In this document: piece after piece, positions 1 to 9,780 of the stretch
Layout: the number at the start of each line of letters is the position of its first letter
How positions within the stretch are numbered: the first letter of the stretch is position 1
DNA from: CAIQPS01 sp963783835
GTDB lineage: Bacteria; Actinomycetota; Thermoleophilia; RBG-16-64-13
Direction: 5' to 3'
Length of the DNA: 64,000 bases
Assembly: GCA_963783835.1 (NCBI GenBank)
Contig: CAWAOX010000015.1
Span: 62,001-126,000, forward strand
The notes under the pieces: model-generated
The model's input: only the letters and a program-made list of their open reading frames with translations
The model's database searches: none
What the model was told of the DNA's origin: nothing
Translations under genes and position numbers: made by a program

Positions 1-2
1 GG

Positions 3-1784
<1,782 letters not shown>

Positions 1785-1828
1785 GCCGGCGCGGCCCCGA
1801 AGGGCGCCGCGCGCGGGACGAGTCATTG

Positions 1829-1867
1829 GCCGCCCGCCGCACAGGAGTGCGGCGGGCGGCTTTCTCT
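1829..1867 (+). terminator. Rho-independent terminator after hppA
   Basis: A perfect 14-bp GC stem (arms 1829-1842 and 1847-1860, loop AGGA) is followed by TTTCTCT. It lies 45 bases after the hppA stop and before the next promoter candidate. Confidence 0.85.
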
Positions 1868-1875
1868 GTGGGGAC

Positions 1876-1904
1876 TTGACCGAACCCGGGTACAGGAGAA
1901 CAAT
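1876..1904 (+). promoter_or_regulatory. Candidate sigma70-type promoter for the KimA-like pair
   Basis: TTGACC (1876-1881) and AACAAT (1899-1904) are separated by 17 bases, downstream of the hppA terminator and 40 bases before the GTG start at 1945. The -35 box is close to consensus, the -10 box less so. Confidence 0.4.
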
Positions 1905-1944
1905 TGGGCGCATCGTTTTCGGGTCGTCTTTCTGAGGGAGGCAC

Positions 1945-3813
1945 GTGAGTTCTGGTCCAACGGTGAAGCGTCTTCTTCTGGGACGGCCTATCGCCACGGC
2001 CGAAGAGTTGCAGGAGCGGCTCTCCAAGAAGTTTGCGCTCCCGGTCTTCGCGTCCGACGCTATCTCGTCCACCGCATACGCGACCGAGGAGATCCTGCTC
2101 GCCCTCGTGCTTGCCGGGGCCGCCGCGGCGACCCTGGCTTTCCCCATAGCCATCGCAGTCGTCGTGCTGTTGGTCTTCGTTGCTCTGTCGTACCAGCAGA
2201 CGGTGTACGCATACCCGAACGGCGGAGGGTCCTACGTCGTCAGCCGGGAGAACCTCGGGCTGCTACCCGGGATGACCGCGGCCGGTTCTCTCATGGTCGA
2301 CTACGTCATGACCGTCGCGGTGAGCGTGGCGTCGGGGGTCGCGGCCATCGTCGCTGCCTTCCCTGGCTTCGCCCCGTACCGGATCTGGATCTGCGTGGGC
2401 ATCATCATCCTGGTGGCGCTGGCCAATCTGCGCGGCGTGACGGAATCGGCTCGTTTCTTCGCCTTCCCCACGTACGCGTTCGTCGTGCTCTGTGGTGGTC
2501 TGGTCGTCGTCGGCGTTATCCGCTGGATTGGCGGGGGCCTGGAGCCGGTGCAGCCGAGCGGCACGGCGACGACGCTCCAGGGGGCGGCCCTGCTGTGGAT
2601 CGTGCTGCGGGCGTTTTCGGGCGGGTGCTCGGCCATGACGGGGACCGAGGCGATCTCCAACGCCGTCCCCGTGTTCAAGAAGCCTGAGAGCCGCAACGCC
2701 TCCATCACGCTCGGGATCATGGCGGCCATCCTGGCCTTCCTGCTCCTCGGCGTCACCGGTCTCACCCAGGTGCTGCACATCATGCCGGAAGTCGATGAGA
2801 CGGTGCTCGGCAGTCTCGGCCACGTGGTGTACGGAGGCGGCTTCTTCTACTACGCCCTGCAGATCGCGACCATGGCCATCCTGGTCCTGGCCGCCAACAC
2901 CAGTTTTGCCGGCTTCCCCCGCTTGGCCTCCGTGCTGGCCCGCGACGGCCTGATGCCCCGCCAGTTCATGAATAGGGGCGACAAACTCGTCTTCTCCAAT
3001 GGGATCATTGGGCTTACCGCGGCGGCCATCCTGGTCCTGGTGGCGTTCAACGGCTCGGTCCACCGGCTCATCCCGCTCTACGCGGTGGGCGTATTCACCA
3101 GTTTCACTCTCTCGCAATCGGGCATGGTGGTGCGCTGGTTCCGCCTTCGCACTCCCGGCTGGCAACGAAAGGCCGTCATGAACGGCATCGGCGCCTTGAT
3201 GACCGGCGTGGTGACGCTCGTCGTCCTCGGCACCAAGTTCCTCGGTGGGGCCTACATCGTGGTGATCGCCGTCGCGATCCTGATAGGCATCTTCTACGTC
3301 GTCCGCCGGCACTACAACCGCGTCGCCTACTTCCTGGAGCCGCAGAACCCGGCGCAACTGGAGCGTTTGGGGCAGGTGGCGATCTCCAAGCCGCGCACCA
3401 CCGTCGTCCTGTTCGTCTCGAAGGTCAACGAGTTGACCGCCCGCTCCCTGTCTCTGGGCCGCGGGCTTTCACCCGACGATTTCCACTCCGTCACCATCGC
3501 CAGCGATCCGCAGCAGGTCCTCGACCTGCAGCGCACCTGGGAGGAGATGGAGATCAACATCCCGCTGGTCGTGGTCGACTCACCGTATCGGGAGTTCGTC
3601 CGGCCGGCTGTCGAATACGTGAAGTCGCTCCATCCGGGACCCAACCATACCGTCACCGTCATCATCCCGGAATTCGTGGTTGAGCACTGGTGGGAGAACT
3701 TCCTGCACAACCAGAACGCTCTGCGGCTCAAAGGCGCCCTCCTCGGCGTGCCCTGGGTCGTGGTCATCAGCATCCCCTTCCACATAAGCGCGGCTGAACC
3801 GGGAGAGGATTGA
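1945..3813 (+). CDS. kimA: KimA-like potassium transporter (APC/KUP superfamily), paralogue 1
   Basis: 622 aa, predicted proton-coupled K+ importer in the cytoplasmic membrane. It aligns along its length with Bacillus KimA (about 607 aa): SSDAISSTAYATEE near residue 38, AYPNGGGSYVVSRENLG, SLMVDYVMTVAVS (Asp-119), SAMTGTEAISNAVP, the GxxFTLSQSGM region, and a cytosolic C-terminal domain ending with HWWENFLHNQNALRLKG. The Asp, Tyr, Thr and Glu positions that bind K+ in KimA appear conserved. Start GTG 1945 is supported by GAGGGAGG at 1934-1941. The stop overlaps the next start by four bases, so the pair is co-translated. No c-di-AMP riboswitch was recognised in the 160-base leader. Older annotations would call it an amino acid permease. 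Confidence 0.8.
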   Translation: MSSGPTVKRLLLGRPIATAEELQERLSKKFALPVFASDAISSTAYATEEILLALVLAGAAAATLAFPIAIAVVVLLVFVALSYQQTVYAYPNGGGSYVVSRENLGLLPGMTAAGSLMVDYVMTVAVSVASGVAAIVAAFPGFAPYRIWICVGIIILVALANLRGVTESARFFAFPTYAFVVLCGGLVVVGVIRWIGGGLEPVQPSGTATTLQGAALLWIVLRAFSGGCSAMTGTEAISNAVPVFKKPESRNASITLGIMAAILAFLLLGVTGLTQVLHIMPEVDETVLGSLGHVVYGGGFFYYALQIATMAILVLAANTSFAGFPRLASVLARDGLMPRQFMNRGDKLVFSNGIIGLTAAAILVLVAFNGSVHRLIPLYAVGVFTSFTLSQSGMVVRWFRLRTPGWQRKAVMNGIGALMTGVVTLVVLGTKFLGGAYIVVIAVAILIGIFYVVRRHYNRVAYFLEPQNPAQLERLGQVAISKPRTTVVLFVSKVNELTARSLSLGRGLSPDDFHSVTIASDPQQVLDLQRTWEEMEINIPLVVVDSPYREFVRPAVEYVKSLHPGPNHTVTVIIPEFVVEHWWENFLHNQNALRLKGALLGVPWVVVISIPFHISAAEPGED

Positions 3814-5687
3814 GCACCGCGGGGGCCATAAAGCGGGGTCTCCTCGGCAGGCCACTGGCCACCGACCAAGAGATGGCGGAACGCCTGCCCAAGAAGTACG
3901 CCCTGCCAGTCTTCTCCTCCGACGCTATCTCGTCGACCGCGTACGCGACCGAAGAGATACTGCTCGCGCTCATCCTCGCGGGGTCGGCCGCCTTGACCCT
4001 GTCGTTGCCGGTAGCCATCGCTGTGGCCCTCCTGCTCGCCATCGTGGCGCTGTCTTACCAGCAGACCGTGCGGGCGTACCCCAACGGTGGGGGGTCCTAC
4101 GTGGTGAGCCGGGAGAACCTTGGCCTGCTCCCCGGTCTCATCGCGGCCGCGTCTCTCATGTTCGGCTACGTCGCCACCGTGGCGGTCAGCGTCGCTTCGG
4201 GCGTGGCGGCCATCACCTCGGCGTTCCCGTCGCTGCACCCCTGGCGGATCTACATCGCGGTCGCGCTTGTCCTCCTGGTCATGCTGGGGAACCTTCGGGG
4301 GGTGAGGGAATCCGGCCGGCTGTTTGCCGTACCCACGTATGCCTTCATCCTCCTGTGCGGGGGACTGATAGTGGTCGGGTTCATCCGCTGGGCGATGGGG
4401 GACCTGCAGACGTATCAGGGGCAGACCGTGCCCGGAGTGCGGGAACTCACCTTCTTCCTCGTCCTGCGCGCCTTTGCCGGTGGCTGCGCGGCCATGACGG
4501 GGACGGAGGCCATCTCCAACGCCGTTCCGGCTTTCAAACCGCCGGAGAGCAAGAACGCGTCTGTCACCCTGGGGCTGATGGCCGCGGTCCTTGCGTTTCT
4601 GCTTATCGGCGTCACTGCCCTTTCCCAGATCACCCAGGTGCACCCGGAAGCCGGGGAAACCGTGCTGAGCCAGATCGGGCACTACGTCTACGGGAACGGC
4701 TTCTTCTACTTCGCGCTTCAGATAGCCACAATGGCCATCCTGGTCCTGGGGGCCAACACCTGCTACGCGGGATTCCCCCGGCTCTCCTCCGTTCTGGCGC
4801 GCGACGGCCTCATGCCTCGCCAGTTCATGAACAGGGGTAACCGTCTGGTCTACTCGAACGGCATCATCGCTCTGACCGTGGTCGCCATCGGCCTGATCCT
4901 TATCTTCAATGCCAATACCCACCGCATGATCCCCTTCTACGCCCTGGGCGTCTTCATCGGCTTCACCCTTTCGCAGTCGGGCATGGTGATCCACTGGCGC
5001 CGGCTTCGTACCCCAGGGTGGAGGCGCAAGGCCGGCATGAACATGCTCGGCGCCGTGCTCACCGGAGTGGTGGCGGTGGTCATTCTGTCGACCAAATTCA
5101 TCCAGGGCGCGTGGATCGTTGTCGTGGCCGTGCCCGTGCTTGTGGCCATGTTTTACTTCGTGAATCGCCACTACAAGCGGGTAGCTGACGTCCTGCAGCT
5201 GCGTGACGTCGAGGAGTTGCGGCAGTTGAGCGAGGAATCCGAGGTCGAGGCCCGGACGACGGTCGTCATCTTCGTCGCTCAAGTCAACTCGCTTACCGCC
5301 CGGGCTCTCGCGCTCTCGCGTGCGCTCTCCCCTGAGGATGTGAGGGCGGTGACCATCAGCAACGATCCGGTGCAGACCGAACGTCTGCGGACCACATGGA
5401 CCGAGCTTGGCATCAAGGTGCCTCTTGAAGTGGTCGACTCTCCCTACCGGGAATTCGTCAAGACCGCCGTTGCGTACATCCGCTCTCTCCACCCAAGCGC
5501 GGAGCACACCATCGCCGTGGTGGTTCCCGAGTTGGTAGTCGAGCATTGGTGGGAAGAGTTGCTTCACAACCAGGACGCCTTGCGGCTCAAGGGATCCCTG
5601 CTGCGCGAGCCCTGGGTCGTGGTCATGAGCATCCCTCTTCACGTGGCCGCCTCCCGGCCGAAGGCCCCGCCCGTGGCTCCAGGATAG
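3810..5687 (+). CDS. KimA-like potassium transporter, paralogue 2
   Basis: 625 aa and clearly paralogous to the preceding protein over the whole length, including the cytosolic C-terminal domain (HWWEELLHNQDALRLKG). It starts at TTG 3810, which overlaps the upstream stop and aligns with the paralogue N-terminus (MSTAGAIKRGLLGRP); GGGAGAGG lies just upstream. The main difference is in the third helix motif. Paralogue 1 and KimA have SLMVDY or SLLVDY, whereas this copy has SLMFGY, replacing the conserved Asp by Gly at residue 119 (codon 4164-4166). The other K+-site motifs are intact. Altered ion coupling, specificity or a regulatory role is possible. Function is inferred from family only. Confidence 0.75.
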   Translation: MSTAGAIKRGLLGRPLATDQEMAERLPKKYALPVFSSDAISSTAYATEEILLALILAGSAALTLSLPVAIAVALLLAIVALSYQQTVRAYPNGGGSYVVSRENLGLLPGLIAAASLMFGYVATVAVSVASGVAAITSAFPSLHPWRIYIAVALVLLVMLGNLRGVRESGRLFAVPTYAFILLCGGLIVVGFIRWAMGDLQTYQGQTVPGVRELTFFLVLRAFAGGCAAMTGTEAISNAVPAFKPPESKNASVTLGLMAAVLAFLLIGVTALSQITQVHPEAGETVLSQIGHYVYGNGFFYFALQIATMAILVLGANTCYAGFPRLSSVLARDGLMPRQFMNRGNRLVYSNGIIALTVVAIGLILIFNANTHRMIPFYALGVFIGFTLSQSGMVIHWRRLRTPGWRRKAGMNMLGAVLTGVVAVVILSTKFIQGAWIVVVAVPVLVAMFYFVNRHYKRVADVLQLRDVEELRQLSEESEVEARTTVVIFVAQVNSLTARALALSRALSPEDVRAVTISNDPVQTERLRTTWTELGIKVPLEVVDSPYREFVKTAVAYIRSLHPSAEHTIAVVVPELVVEHWWEELLHNQDALRLKGSLLREPWVVVMSIPLHVAASRPKAPPVAPG

Positions 5688-5738
5688 TGGGGCGTCGCGA
5701 ACCGACCGGAAGCGGACTGGCCGATCGCCGCCCGGCAG

Positions 5739-5779
5739 GCGCCGGCAAAGCAGTAGTATCCTTCTTCTTTTGCCGGCGC
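5739..5779. promoter_or_regulatory. Perfect 11-bp inverted repeat upstream of hutH
   Basis: GCGCCGGCAAA (5739-5749) and its exact complement TTTGCCGGCGC (5769-5779) are separated by 19 bases. It ends 21 bases before the hutH start. It could be an operator for a hut regulator or an RNA hairpin ending the kimA transcript; no T-tract follows it on the + strand. Confidence 0.5.
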
Positions 5780-5800
5780 TAGTATGAGGTCGAGATAGCT

Positions 5801-7376
5801 GTGGACTCTACGAACATGGGCGGGATCATGACCGACGTGGTCATCGACGGGGAATCCCTCAAGCTCGAGGATGTGGTGCGCGTCGCCCATGGCGGCGCGA
5901 AGGTCGCGCTCGCAGCCGCGGCGGTCCCCAAGGTGGAGAGGGCGCGCGCATACGTCGAGCGGCTTCTGGCCGACCACGCCGTCGTATACGGGGTGACGAC
6001 CGGGTTCGGCAAGTTCGCGGAGGTACCGGTCGCCGGGGAGGACGCCCTGGCGCTTCAGCGCAACTTGGTGTTCAGCCACTGCTGCGGCGTCGGCGATCCG
6101 CTCGGCCGGCCTGAGACCCGGGCGATGATGCTGCTCCGGGCCAACGTGCTGGCGAAGGGCTATTCAGGGGTCCGCTTGAACGTGTTGGAGACCCTTCTTG
6201 ACGTGCTGAACGCCGGCGTCGTCCCGGTGGTGCCGAGCAAGGGCTCTGTCGGCGCCTGTGGCGATCTGGCGCCGCTTGCGCCATCTCACGGCCGTGCTCA
6301 TCGGCGAGGGCGAGGCGTTCTACAAGGGCACGCGCATGAACGGGGGCGAGGCGCTGCGGGCGGCCGGCATCGAGCCGGTGGTCCTGGAGGCCAAGGAAGG
6401 CCTAGCTCTCATCAATGGCACCCAGATGATGACGGCGGTGGGGACTCTCACGCTGTGGGAAGCGGAGAGCATCAGCAAGGCCGCCGACATCGCCGCCGCC
6501 CAGGCGGTCGAGGCGCTTCGCGGGACGAACACTCCCTATCTGGAGATCAGCCATCGCGTCCGGCCGCACGCGGGCCAGGCGGCGACCGCCCGGAATCTCC
6601 TCCGCCTGCTCGAGCATAGCGAGATGCTCGCTTCGCATGTCACCTGCAGCAAGGTCCAGGACGCCTATTCGCTGCGCTGCGTCCCGCAGGTGCACGGCGC
6701 GGTCAAGGACGCGCTCGCGTTCGTGCGGGGCGTCCTCGAGGTCGAGTTGAACGCGGCCACCGACAACCCGCTGGTCTTCCCCGAAGCGGAGATGGTCATC
6801 TCCGGGGGCAACTTCCACGGTCAGCCCATCTCGCAGGCCATGGACATCCTGGCCATCGCTCTGGCCCAGTTGGGAAACATCTCCGAGCGCCGGATCGAGT
6901 GCATGATGGACCCCAGTACGTCGGATCATCTGCCGCCCTTCCTGACCCCCAACCCGGGGTTGAACTGCGGCTTGATGATGGCCCAGGTGACGGCTGCCGC
7001 CCTGGTGTCGGAGAACAAGACCCTTGCCCATCCCGCCTGCGTGGATAGCATCCCGACGTCGGCGAACAAGGAAGACTTCGTGAGCATGGGAGCGTTTGCC
7101 GCGCTCAAGGCCAGGGAGGTGTCGAGAAACGTCCTTGGGGTGGTCGCCATCGAGTTGCTGTGCGGGGCCCAGGGTTTGGAGTTCCGGGAATCGCTGCGGC
7201 CCGGACAGGGCGTGGCGGTGGCGCATGATGCCATCCGGGAAAGCATCCCAGCTTTGGAAGGGGACCGGCCACAGACGCCGGATATCGAGAAGCTGAGCCT
7301 CATGGTGCGCGACGGTTCGTTGGTCTCGCGGGTCGAAGGGGCCGTGGGACCGTTGGAGCCGACCTACGATCGATAG
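5801..7376 (+). CDS. hutH: Histidine ammonia-lyase, interrupted by one frameshift
   Basis: First step of histidine degradation, histidine to urocanate plus ammonia. The reading frame from GTG 5801 runs to GSVGACGDLAPLA and then shifts; the continuation, HLTAVLIGEGEAFYKG onward, is in another frame to 7376. Removing one C of the CC at 6281-6282 restores LAPLAHLTAVLIGEGEA, as in normal HutH, giving about 525 aa. The MIO cofactor tripeptide reads Ala-Cys-Gly instead of Ala-Ser-Gly (Cys-153, codon TGT 6257-6259). A Ser-to-Cys mutant of the Pseudomonas enzyme is reported to mature to active enzyme, so this need not be inactivating. YGVTTGFGKFAE and the C-terminal GNFHGQPIS and ENKTLAHPA motifs are normal. 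Start alternatives are ATG 5816 and 5828. The ATG at 6258 is not a separate gene. Confidence 0.88.
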
Positions 7377-7386
7377 GAGGTTGGAA

Positions 7387-8697
7387 ATGGAGGGGTCTAC
7401 GACACCCTGGATAGAAGCGGATCTCATCGTCAAGGGCTCTTCGGAGGTGCTCACCTGCGCCGCCGGCAGCCGTGATGGGCACGGGCGCCTCGGCGTTGGA
7501 AGGATCCCCGACGGCGCGGTGGCGGCCCGCGATGGGCGCATCGTCTGGGTGGGGACCGAGGCGGCCCTGATGGAAGAGGTCCGTCTGATGCGCGGGGGCG
7601 AGATGCTCGACGCCGACGGGCGGGTGGTCATGCCCGGATTGGTGGAATGCCACAGTCACCTGGCGTGGGCAGGGGACAGGGCCGACGAGTTCCAGTTGCG
7701 CGTGGTGGGGGCCACCTATCAGCAGGTGCAGGAGGCCGGCGGCGGGATCGCGAGTACTGTCCACGCGACGCGCAACGCCACCGACGACGTGCTCCGGGCA
7801 CTGGCCCGCAAGCGGCTGGACCGTTTCTTGCGGTACGGGGTGACGACCGTGGAGGCCAAGAGCGGGTACGGCCTGTCGCTGGAACAGGAACTGCGGCTGC
7901 TCGAGGTGTACAGGGACGTCTCGTACCTTCACCCGGTGGACGTCGTCCCCACCCTGCTTGCGGCCCATGTCGTGCCGATCGAATACGCCGACCGCGCCGA
8001 CGACTACGTTAAGCTGGTCGTCAAGAAGATGATCCCCGCGGCGGCCAAACGGAAGCTCGCCCGCTTCTGCGACGCCTTCTGCGAAAAGGGCGCCTTCGAC
8101 GTCGACCAGTGCCGGCGGGTGCTGGAGGCCGGGCTGGAAAACGGACTGCTACCGAAGCTCCACGCCGATCAGCTCTCGTACATGGGTGGCACCGAGATGG
8201 CGGCGGAGTTGGGTGCGGTGTCGGTGGATCACCTGGACCACGTGAGCGAGAGCGGCATCACCGCGCTGACTCACGTCGCCGGAGGCAAACGGGTGCCGGT
8301 GGCGGTGGTGCTGCCGGGGGCCACGTTCTTCCTCGGCGAAGGGAGCTACGCGCCGGCGCGCCGCATGCTCGACGCGGGAATGCGCGTGGCGCTCAGCACC
8401 GACTTCAACCCGGGTTCCAGCCCCACACAGAACCTCTGGCTGATGGCGACCATGGGTTGCTCGCAACTGCAGATGACCGCGGAAGAGGTGATCCGGGCGA
8501 TCACGATCGAGGCGGCGGCTGCGCTCGTGCTCGACGACGAGGTCGGGAGCCTCGAAGTGGGCAAGAAGGCCGACATCCTCATCCTTGACTACTCGCGCGG
8601 GGTAGAAGTGCCGTACCGCTATGGTATGAACCCGGTTTGGCGGGTGTTCAAGGACGGGAAACGGGTGGTCAAGCGGGATTCCCCGGGGGAGGGATGA
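7387..8697 (+). CDS. hutI: Imidazolonepropionase
   Basis: 436 aa amidohydrolase converting 4-imidazolone-5-propanoate to N-formimino-L-glutamate. The metal-binding HxH is in VECHSHLAWAGDR. GGGIASTVHATR and KSGYGL are HutI signatures, HADQLSYMGGTEMAAELGA contributes substrate and metal ligands, and STDFNPGSSP carries the catalytic Asp. The frame is open from TTG 7381, but AGGAGG at 7375-7380 places the start at ATG 7387. It lies 10 bases after hutH in the same operon. Confidence 0.93.
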   Translation: MEGSTTPWIEADLIVKGSSEVLTCAAGSRDGHGRLGVGRIPDGAVAARDGRIVWVGTEAALMEEVRLMRGGEMLDADGRVVMPGLVECHSHLAWAGDRADEFQLRVVGATYQQVQEAGGGIASTVHATRNATDDVLRALARKRLDRFLRYGVTTVEAKSGYGLSLEQELRLLEVYRDVSYLHPVDVVPTLLAAHVVPIEYADRADDYVKLVVKKMIPAAAKRKLARFCDAFCEKGAFDVDQCRRVLEAGLENGLLPKLHADQLSYMGGTEMAAELGAVSVDHLDHVSESGITALTHVAGGKRVPVAVVLPGATFFLGEGSYAPARRMLDAGMRVALSTDFNPGSSPTQNLWLMATMGCSQLQMTAEEVIRAITIEAAAALVLDDEVGSLEVGKKADILILDYSRGVEVPYRYGMNPVWRVFKDGKRVVKRDSPGEG

Positions 8698-8704
8698 CGT
8701 ATGA

Positions 8705-8861
8705 GGCTGCTGAGAAACGAAGTTCCGGCCGCCGGACTGCACTGGGCGGCGCCATGCGTTGTCCTCGGTCGCGTGCGTAGCGCTGCTACGCACGCTTCCT
8801 GCGTCCTAGCTTTGCGCGTGCCCAGCGCGCTCCCGCTGCGAAACGTCGTCTCTCAGCAGCC
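8705..8861. repeat. Palindromic dispersed repeat element, copy 1
   Basis: The hutI-ftcD gap is almost entirely a large imperfect palindrome. Its termini are GGCTGCTGAGA (8705-8715) and TCTCAGCAGCC (8851-8861), and the inverted similarity extends roughly 50 bases inward. At the centre is a perfect 11-bp hairpin GCGTGCGTAGC / GCTACGCACGC with loop GCT (8771-8795). Its right half is clearly similar to 54675-54771 inside gltD. No ORF lies within it. It ends exactly at the ftcD ATG. Confidence 0.75.
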
Positions 8862-9755
8862 ATGAAGCTCGTCGAGTGCGTACCCAACGTGAGCGAGGGG
8901 CGCGACCCGGCCGCCCTTGAGCGTCTCGTCGGGGCGGTCAAGGGCTCGGCCGGAGTGGAGTTGCTCGACTGGAGCGCCGATCCCGACCACAACCGGGCGG
9001 TCCTCACCTATGTGGGAGAACCGGAGGCGGTGCTGGCCGCGACCGAGGCGTTATGCCGGGAAGCCTTCACCGTAATCGACATGCGCACTCACGAAGGCGC
9101 CCACCCCCGGATGGGTGCGGTGGACGTGATCCCGTTCGTCCCGCTCCGCGGCGTCACCTCCGAAGAGGCGGTAGCGTTGGCGAAGAGGTTGGGAGAGTGG
9201 ATCGGCGAGCAGGGGGTGCCCGTCTACTACTACCAGGAGGCGGCCACCCGTCCGGAGAGGCAGTCGTTGCCCGACGTCAGGCGAGGGGAATACGAAGGTC
9301 TGGCTGCAAAACTGGCGGCGCCGGAATGGGCTCCGGACGCCGGCCCGGCCGTCTTCAACGAGCGCTCGGGAGCGTCAATCGTCGGGGTGCGTTTCCCGCT
9401 GATCGCCTTCAACGTCAACCTGGCGACCAGCGACCTCTCTATCGCGCGTCGCATCGCCGAAGCGGTCCGTTTCTCGAGCGGCGGCTACCGCTATGTCCGC
9501 GCCATGGGGGTGGCGCTCGAGGGGAAGGGCCAGGTGCAGGTCTCCACCGACATCCTGCAGTACGAGAAGACGCCCATCCACCGCGTCCTGGAGACGGTGC
9601 GCTCTGAAGCCGCCCGGTACGGCGTGGCGGTGGTCGGCTGCGAACTGATAGGTCTGGCGCCGCTCGACGCCTTTGCGGAGGCCATGCGGCACTATATGCA
9701 GATCCACGATTTCTCCTCGAGCCAGATCATCGAGAGCCGGCTGCTGGAAGTCTGA
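8862..9755 (+). CDS. ftcD: Glutamate formimidoyltransferase
   Basis: 297 aa, matching the stand-alone formiminotransferase domain of FTCD with no cyclodeaminase domain. It transfers the formimino group of formiminoglutamate to tetrahydrofolate, releasing glutamate and feeding one-carbon metabolism. Landmarks are the N-terminal KLVECVPNVSEGRD, the catalytic-His motif EGAHPRMGAVDVIPF, YYYQEAATRPERQSLPDVRRG and AFNVNLATSD. The start at ATG 8862 lines up with family N-termini but has no Shine-Dalgarno, because the palindromic repeat abuts the ATG. Formimino-THF would need a cyclodeaminase encoded elsewhere. Confidence 0.93.
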   Translation: MKLVECVPNVSEGRDPAALERLVGAVKGSAGVELLDWSADPDHNRAVLTYVGEPEAVLAATEALCREAFTVIDMRTHEGAHPRMGAVDVIPFVPLRGVTSEEAVALAKRLGEWIGEQGVPVYYYQEAATRPERQSLPDVRRGEYEGLAAKLAAPEWAPDAGPAVFNERSGASIVGVRFPLIAFNVNLATSDLSIARRIAEAVRFSSGGYRYVRAMGVALEGKGQVQVSTDILQYEKTPIHRVLETVRSEAARYGVAVVGCELIGLAPLDAFAEAMRHYMQIHDFSSSQIIESRLLEV

Positions 9756-9780
9756 ACTGAGCGGCGAGCAAGGAATCGAC

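Noticed and set aside
1785..1944. c-di-AMP riboswitch upstream of kimA
   Set aside because: The leader after the terminator is about 75 bases and shows none of the conserved elements of that class I can recall.
6258..7376. A separate gene starting at ATG 6258
   Set aside because: Its product from HLTAVLIGE on is the C-terminal part of HutH and joins the upstream frame after a one-base change.
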